Assembly (NCBI RefSeq): GCF_003576645.1
Contig: NC_044925.1
Coordinates: forward strand, 17,651,905 to 17,715,904
Source of the DNA: Ipomoea triloba
Taxonomy: Eukaryota; Streptophyta; Magnoliopsida; Solanales; Convolvulaceae
Length of the DNA: 64,000 nt
Reading direction: 5' to 3'
Shown here: in pieces, positions 58,725 to 64,000 of the stretch
Position numbering within the stretch: position 1 is the first letter of the stretch
Layout of the letters: each line of letters begins with the position of its first letter
Made by a program: the position numbers and the translations under genes
The notes under the pieces: model-generated
What the model saw: only the letters and a program-made list of their open reading frames with translations
Database searches by the model: none
What the model was told of the DNA's origin: nothing

Positions 58725-59910
58725 TTAAATACCCAACATGCTATTGATTCTTTTCCTTAGCTTACCGAAGTCATTCTTGTCCTCCAAGTGGTAGAATTTT
58801 TGGAACACTCTACCAACTTTGTAGCATTCTGCGGCATCGCGTAAATCATTTGCGGGAAAGACATCTCGCAAATACCATCTCGCGCATTCTCTTGGGTTCC
58901 TCCCTTCTTGATCTAAAATAGCATCATGCGTGACTCCAAAGTGATCAGCAAATAAGTCTACCATTCGATCTTCACGCTCTTGTTCAATCATTGCGGGTGC
59001 ACTCGGTTGACTTGCCTGCCTTGGGGCTGTAAATGTAGAAAATACATTTCCTGAGGGGTTAGCAAAAATTTTAAAAGTTGATTTTACTCCTTCCCCCTGT
59101 GTTGGTTCCCCTTGAGTTGGTGCGGTCTGGAACCAACTTGGCGAAATTGATTGACCCTTCTTCCCCCTGTTTTGGCAGCATCTAATATTCTAGGGAAATA
59201 ATGTGCATCTCCTTTTTGTTGCACCCGAATTTCACGGTTTAGGGAGATATTTTCTTCTTGTTTTCCCTTGAGATCTTTGGCCATGTCATGCATTATAATT
59301 TTTTTGTTAAGCTACTTAAATAATTTTTCGAATTCTTCTTTACTTTTCTCGTAGCTTTCTTGATTCTTGCATGGCCAATTAAATACTTTCAGAGAGAAAT
59401 GCAACCATCCGAATATTTGTTCCATTTATCGATAATATAGGCATATGGTTACGGAAAATTTGGAACATAGACCACAAGCCTTATTCAGATCAGTACATAA
59501 AAGGATTTTCACTCATCCTTCTACTTCTTCTTCTTCAAGGTGGCCGGGCTAGCTGCGGTCTTGGTACGAGAGACAGAAACACGACTAGCAATGGAGGTTT
59601 CTTCAGAATCCAAGCTTGTGTAGTGTGTAGCTCCGGATGTTTGAGGTGGGGATTCTGAAGGCCCACTGCCCTTCATGAGAAATAGGACATAGTCTCTGTC
59701 TGGATCACCAGTTTTCTGCACTCCTTCGGCTGGCTCAACTGACTGCACGGGTTGCTCTTCTTCTAAGATAATCGGGTTGGTGGAGGTGTCACCGATCTCG
59801 TGTCCGCCATTGGCAATCCTTCTTGCTCTCAACATTTCCATTCGTGCTTGTTCAGAAATTCTCCTAGACATGCGTCTCACGGTTTTCTCGGCCTGTATCT
59901 TGGGCTTCAT
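58725..59910 (-). pseudogene. additional ORF region downstream of RNase H (env-like position)
   Basis: Three minus-strand frames: 59910-59521 starts MKPKIQAEKTVRRMSRRI, then GGHEIGDTSTNPIIL, acidic and Ser/Thr-rich to a Lys run. 59293-59084 has NLxxREIRVQQ-like text. 58991-58725 has RWYLRDVFPANDLRDA. They lie between the RNase H stop and the polypurine tract, where SIRE/Maximus elements carry an env-like ORF. Stops and gaps separate the frames. No membrane segment is seen, so an envelope role is not supported from this sequence. Confidence 0.45.
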
Positions 59911-60462
59911 GGCTTTCCTGCAAAAATAAACAACACAAAGTTTTCTTGTACGAGTAGGATATGTGAGGAGTTCCCATCTTATAGAAGAGTTGGAAAGCCT
60001 TGGAATTTGAAACTGCTAAAAAGTAGACATTAAATGTCACTTTGGCGGTTTCCAAGAGTTCAAGAATCAAAGCTTTTACTCCTCAAAAGCCGTTTCCCTT
60101 GCATGGTCAAAAGTGGAAAAGTCTTTTCATCTGCATGTAAAATGGTTAGTACTATAAATAGGTAAAGTACACGTATAGAATTAGATATGTCATAAAAGAA
60201 TTACCAAACTATCCAACTAAACAATTCTAGCTAAAAAGATAAGAAGCAGGTGAAACATAATTATTTCTACTGCATGCATAAACACACGTGTAGGGGGCGA
60301 CTCACCACAGTAAAAACACAAGCAGGTGAAAATTAAAAACACATGCTATGCAGTTAACACGTAAAACACACTTGTAAGCCAAATAAAAATATAGCCCAGC
60401 TAAGAACACAAAATCACGCCATATATATTAAAAATTAAAACACTTGGCATAAATTAAAATAC

Positions 60463-60867
60463 TTAGCTAATTTCGATCATCCCCATTTCGTGCCTTAAAG
60501 TTGCGAAGCGAGATTCACACAACGGTTTTGTGAGAATGTCTGCAATTTGATTTTCTGTAGGGATATGATCGATCCTTAAATTCTTCTTTTCGACGTGGTC
60601 TCGGATAAAATGATGTCGTACGTCGATGTGCTTCGTTCTTGAATGAAGTAAAGGATTTTGTGAAATCGCAATCGCGCTAGTATTGTCACAGAAAATACTA
60701 ACATCCTCGCAATTAATTCCGTAATCCTTCAACTGTTGCTTCATCCATAAAATTCGCGAACAACAACTCCCTGCTGCGATATATTCAGCTTCGGCTGTGC
60801 TTGTAGCAATGGAGTTTTGTTTCCTATTGAACCATGAAACTAACCTTCCCCCTAAGAATTGGCACGT
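60463..60867 (-). pseudogene. Ty1/copia RNase H (SIRE-like), C-terminal part
   Basis: Minus-strand reading from 60867: TCQFLGGRLVSWFNRKQN, then ATSTAEAEYIAAGSCC, LWMKQQL, then FCDNTSAIAISQNP, RTKHIDVRHHFIRDHV and QIADILTKPL, ending before TAA at 60463. The catalytic Glu (AEAEY) and Asp (CDNTSAI) and the DILTKPL ending are all present. The upstream half of RNase H and all of RT and integrase are missing, because an LTR begins at 60868. The reading of this piece is intact. Confidence 0.92.
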
Positions 60868-61369
60868 TGACATCGTCGGTTTTACGTAGGGTTGAGGTGT
60901 CAAAAGAAATTTGTGTTAAAACGGAAAGTCAGTGACTCCCCGAGTGTCGGTCTCGAAGGAGGGACGTGGAGGTGTGTCAAGTGTTCGGGCATTTATTTGA
61001 TTGAGTCATGCAAGGGATTCGAGTGTGGTGAGTGGTGGATTGTGAGTGAAATGAGTTCATAAGGTTTGGTTTGAGTGCAAGAAATTAATAAAGTAAAAGA
61101 GTTTGAAAATATGTAAAAGGGTAGGGATTGGATAGTGTTCATGTATGTTGCATTGTGGTGTGACTAAGGTAATGGATAAACCATGCTAGGATGTTGGCTA
61201 TTCAAGAGTGTGTTGTCTTAGTCCTTTTCCACCTTTGTGTACTAAGACTTCTTTGACTTAGGAGTGCCTTCAAGCATCCAAAGCTCTAAGGGGAATTTTA
61301 TCAAACACTTAAGCTACACACTATCCTACTATTCTTAAGAAGTCCATAGGAACTATGATTGTTTCAAAG
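60868..61369 (-). mobile_element. truncated LTR matching the solo LTR at 21567-22892
   Basis: Begins TGACATCGTCGG, similar to the reversed end of that LTR (TGACATTGCGG). It follows the reversed order through the shared text about drop-in words CTATTCTTAAGAAGTCC at 61329. It is cut at 61370 by another LTR. Confidence 0.75.
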
Positions 61370-61586
61370 TGATAAGCACCAAGAATAGCTTGTTTTAGGG
61401 GTCAATTACGGGCTAGAATTGTATACTTTATTACCCATTTCATAAGGATTTCATGCATTTAGACTCATATGTGACCAAAACCGCTAACAAGAGCATGGAA
61501 GATGTTTTAAAGCTATTTTACAGCCAAAAGGAGGACTTAAGGCTAAAACTGAGCAAGAAATGAAGAAGCCATGAAGCAGGAGCCTC

Positions 61587-61728
61587 CCACGCAGCCTCAC
61601 ACGCGTGTGGAGGGGCGTGGAATAATTCCAGTAGCTCCCCATGCCCTCTACCACGCGTGTGGAAGGATCGAGGAAGATTTCTTTAGGGCTCGACGCGTCG
61701 AGCCCCTGTCTCGACGCGTCGAAAGCCC
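61587..61728 (+). repeat. palindrome cassettes (3), CACACGCGTG and CTCGACGCGTCGAG types
   Basis: Units at 61587 and 61639 (spacing 52) with spacer AATAATTCCAGTAGCTCC. A third unit at 61686 has a perfect 20-bp palindrome with core GACGCGTC (61686-61705) and a 12-bp one at 61711-61722. Confidence 0.88.
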
Positions 61729-61788
61729 TGTACCAACCCTTAAAATCTGCTGCGGGAAATTTACTATCTTGCCCCTATTTTGTTCCCC

Positions 61789-61798
61789 CTATATAAGG
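61789..61798 (+). promoter_or_regulatory. LTR TATA box
   Basis: CTATATAAGG after the palindrome array (61 bp downstream). Confidence 0.65.
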
Positions 61799-62659
61799 CT
61801 CATTATTTCAGACCTTTGGGAAGGGGGAGGCACCCAATAATTTTAGATTTAGATTTCCCTTTCCAAATTCTCCCCCTTTGGGGAGGAAGACCAATACCCC
61901 TCCTTAGATTAGCTTAGCTTAGTGTAGATGAAGAAGATGATGTAGATCCAAAAGCTTTCCTTAGGTAACATACTTCTTTTAATATAAAGTTTGATCATTT
62001 ATATTCTTGCTTTGTTTCTGTTGTTGATATTAATGTTTATTATGTTAGAGTAGATTAGTTTGGGTGTGTGTGCCCTTGTTGACCTATGGATTGATGTTTA
62101 TATTTTATCTTATGATCTTGACTATTGTGGGAGTATGATTGATGATTGTATGGATGATGTTGTTTAATCTTTGCTTCTATTTCCGGTCGGGATAGTTAGT
62201 GAACCGAGTGGAAGTGAGAGAGTGCGCGATAGCGGCCTTTCACGAGCCCAACTCATCTATATCTCTGCTCTTAGTCCGAAAGGACGAGATCCGAGAGGAG
62301 TGGTAGGCAAGGTGTTCGATAAAATGCCTCAACCGAATGAGGATTGAGAGTCTGAGTGTGACGCCACTCGGTACTAATACCGTGACTCCCTAGATCAATC
62401 TCGAAACCCAATTCCAAGCTACCTACGATAATCAATCCTTTGGCTTAGCATTGGCATGCACCCCATCCTTTACCTTTTGTATTTTCTATCCCACTTTACT
62501 TTCAAATCACCCATGAACAAAACCTCTACCTTTGATTCTTGTAACTCTTACATCTCAACTTCCTAAATGCCACACGTATTTGGTTCCCATTCGCCATCCT
62601 TGAGAGACACGACACTCCGGGAGTCTTGACTCTTCGTTTTATCACCTTCACATTCACAC

Positions 62660-64000
62660 TGTAACACCCCCAGATTTTCCATCATACAAAAAGGCATAAT
62701 TAATCATAATTACTAATTTCCCAAAACGGAAGCGCATAAAATCCAGAAGTGCTACTCCACACCTAAGTTTGTTACAACTTAGATGCTAAGGTAGTCTTTA
62801 CATCTACTATCCTTATTAATACATACTATTACTGCCTTACATCCCAGTAATATACAACTCAAAAACCATAGTGATTTCTATCATCAAGAGTAGATCCATT
62901 TTCTCTTCTATCGCTCTCGGATATCAAGATCTATTCCATACCTGAAATTCATTTGGAAAACAGAATTAGCACATAGTGCTAAGTAATCCCTACTCCACCG
63001 TGTAAAATCATGGTTTTAGAAAATAGTTTTATTCTTTGTTTTCGAAAAACAGTTCATTTCACATGATAACACATTTTCAACAAGATTTCTCATATAAGAG
63101 ATATTCATTTCCTCATTATTGTTTCAAAGAAAATATGTGCCAATAATCACAATTTCCACCTGTATACACAATATCATACTTATAATCATACCCATACTCA
63201 CACTCGTACTCATAATCATATAAACATTTAAATAGAAATAACCAGCTTTTACCATAATAACGTTAAAGATATTCCGATTAACACCACAATTTCCTTCTCG
63301 TTTCCACCACCTCACCACAACCTAGTTATTCCAACTAGGGGAAGCAGATCTAGGACCTTTAGTGTGCACACCCCTTGTCGGGATTTCAAGCCCGCAGGTT
63401 AGTCACTAGCTCTAGTAACCTTGGATCTGTTTCTACAAGGTTACTCAACGTGGTTAACACCAATCACTTCAGGGCCCAATGTTTGTGAATCCATTGTGAA
63501 TGTTAAAAGGAATAGTCTCCAACCTCACACCATAATTTCATTTTATCTCATTCTTTACTTTCTCACATAACACACTTTAAATAGTATAAACCTACCTTCG
63601 TGTATGGTGTTGTCTCTCAAAACATTTTGCTCAACACATTTCCCATCATCACACTACACATATGTATATATGCATTTAACATAACATTTTCCACATTTAT
63701 GCATACTCACATAAAGTACACATACCGCACATATATACAGAGATACAACCTTTATTTAATTATACATATATACTCATATATGTACATATATATATATAGT
63801 TTAAACACACACACATCACACGTGTATATATATATATATATACTACACACATAAATATATATACTACACGTATATACATAGGTTTCATATACATAATACC
63901 ACCTCCTTATAAGAAAATTTCAGCTTGGCGCAGTCTGAAAGATTGAGCCGGTAAAGATAGTTCCCGAACTCTTTTTCACTTGAAATTTTTATGGTAGAAC
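62660..64000 (-). mobile_element. TGTAACACCCC-type LTR, runs off the window
   Basis: Starts TGTAACACCCCC, followed by a GGAAGCGC block as in the LTRs at 29613 and 37723 (minus orientation). 63750-63870 has TA and CA microsatellites. The last 90 bp are a reversed match to 40258-40345. No gene is seen. Confidence 0.65.

Larger units (their letters stand above)
61370..62659 (+). mobile_element. Athila-like LTR, end truncated
   Basis: Starts TGATAAGCACCAAGAATAG and has an array at 61587-61728 and a TATA at 61789-61798. The downstream words (TTAGTCCGAAAGGACGAG, TGACGCCACTCGG, TCTTGACTCTTCG) match the 45192/55355 LTRs reversed. The last ~20 bp seen in those LTRs are missing, and a TGTAACACCCC LTR starts directly. 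Confidence 0.8.

Overview
The window is plant nuclear DNA, most likely from a eudicot. The evidence is one intron-containing non-RD LRR receptor kinase gene surrounded by deeply nested plant transposons: Ty3/gypsy of Athila-like and Tat-like types, Ty1/copia of SIRE-like type, Helitrons, CACTA, Harbinger and Mutator MITEs, and a tRNA-derived SINE. I see no bacterial, organellar or tRNA/rRNA genes. The species cannot be named from what is visible.

Layout. 1-6480: a pol-less LTR element (+) with an initiator-Met-tRNA-type primer site and a solo copia LTR inside it. 6490-8530: a gypsy LTR scrap, then the 3' end of a CACTA transposon that keeps the last exons of its Ulp1-like protease. 9175-9845: a Harbinger-type MITE. 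10065-19594: the receptor kinase gene, four exons, 1102 codons in frame. Its third intron-exon boundary lies after a 5.8-kb intron that holds a strikingly regular 18-bp AT satellite and a decayed copia element. 19807-26660: a copia LTR scrap and a Tat-like gypsy element (-), split by an Athila-like element whose LTR is itself split by a solo LTR. 26790-44634: a second Athila-like element (-), split by a 10.8-kb composite (29613-40426; LTRs, Helitrons, a MITE, a SINE and an assembly gap) and by a solo LTR (41575-43940). 44635-60867: the 3' part of a SIRE-like copia element (-). Its LTR is split by a complete 11.4-kb Athila-like non-autonomous element (45192-56625), which carries a CACTA fragment with a captured piece of SPINDLY and another solo LTR. 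60868-64000: three truncated LTRs.

Insertion order can be read from target-site duplications seen directly: TAAAG, CCCTA, ATTTG, CCTTG, CGCTA, GTTAG, TTA (twice) and a 9-bp AATATAAAA. Only the receptor kinase looks like a working host gene.

The most unusual signal is a family of tandem cassettes repeated every ~52 bp. Each is a ~34-bp nested palindrome (CCACG...CGTGG closing arms) plus a ~17-bp directional spacer. They occur at seven places and lie about 43 bp upstream of a TATA box in several divergent LTRs. Two further arrays lie inside Athila-like elements, just upstream of the second ORF, where they may form an internal promoter.
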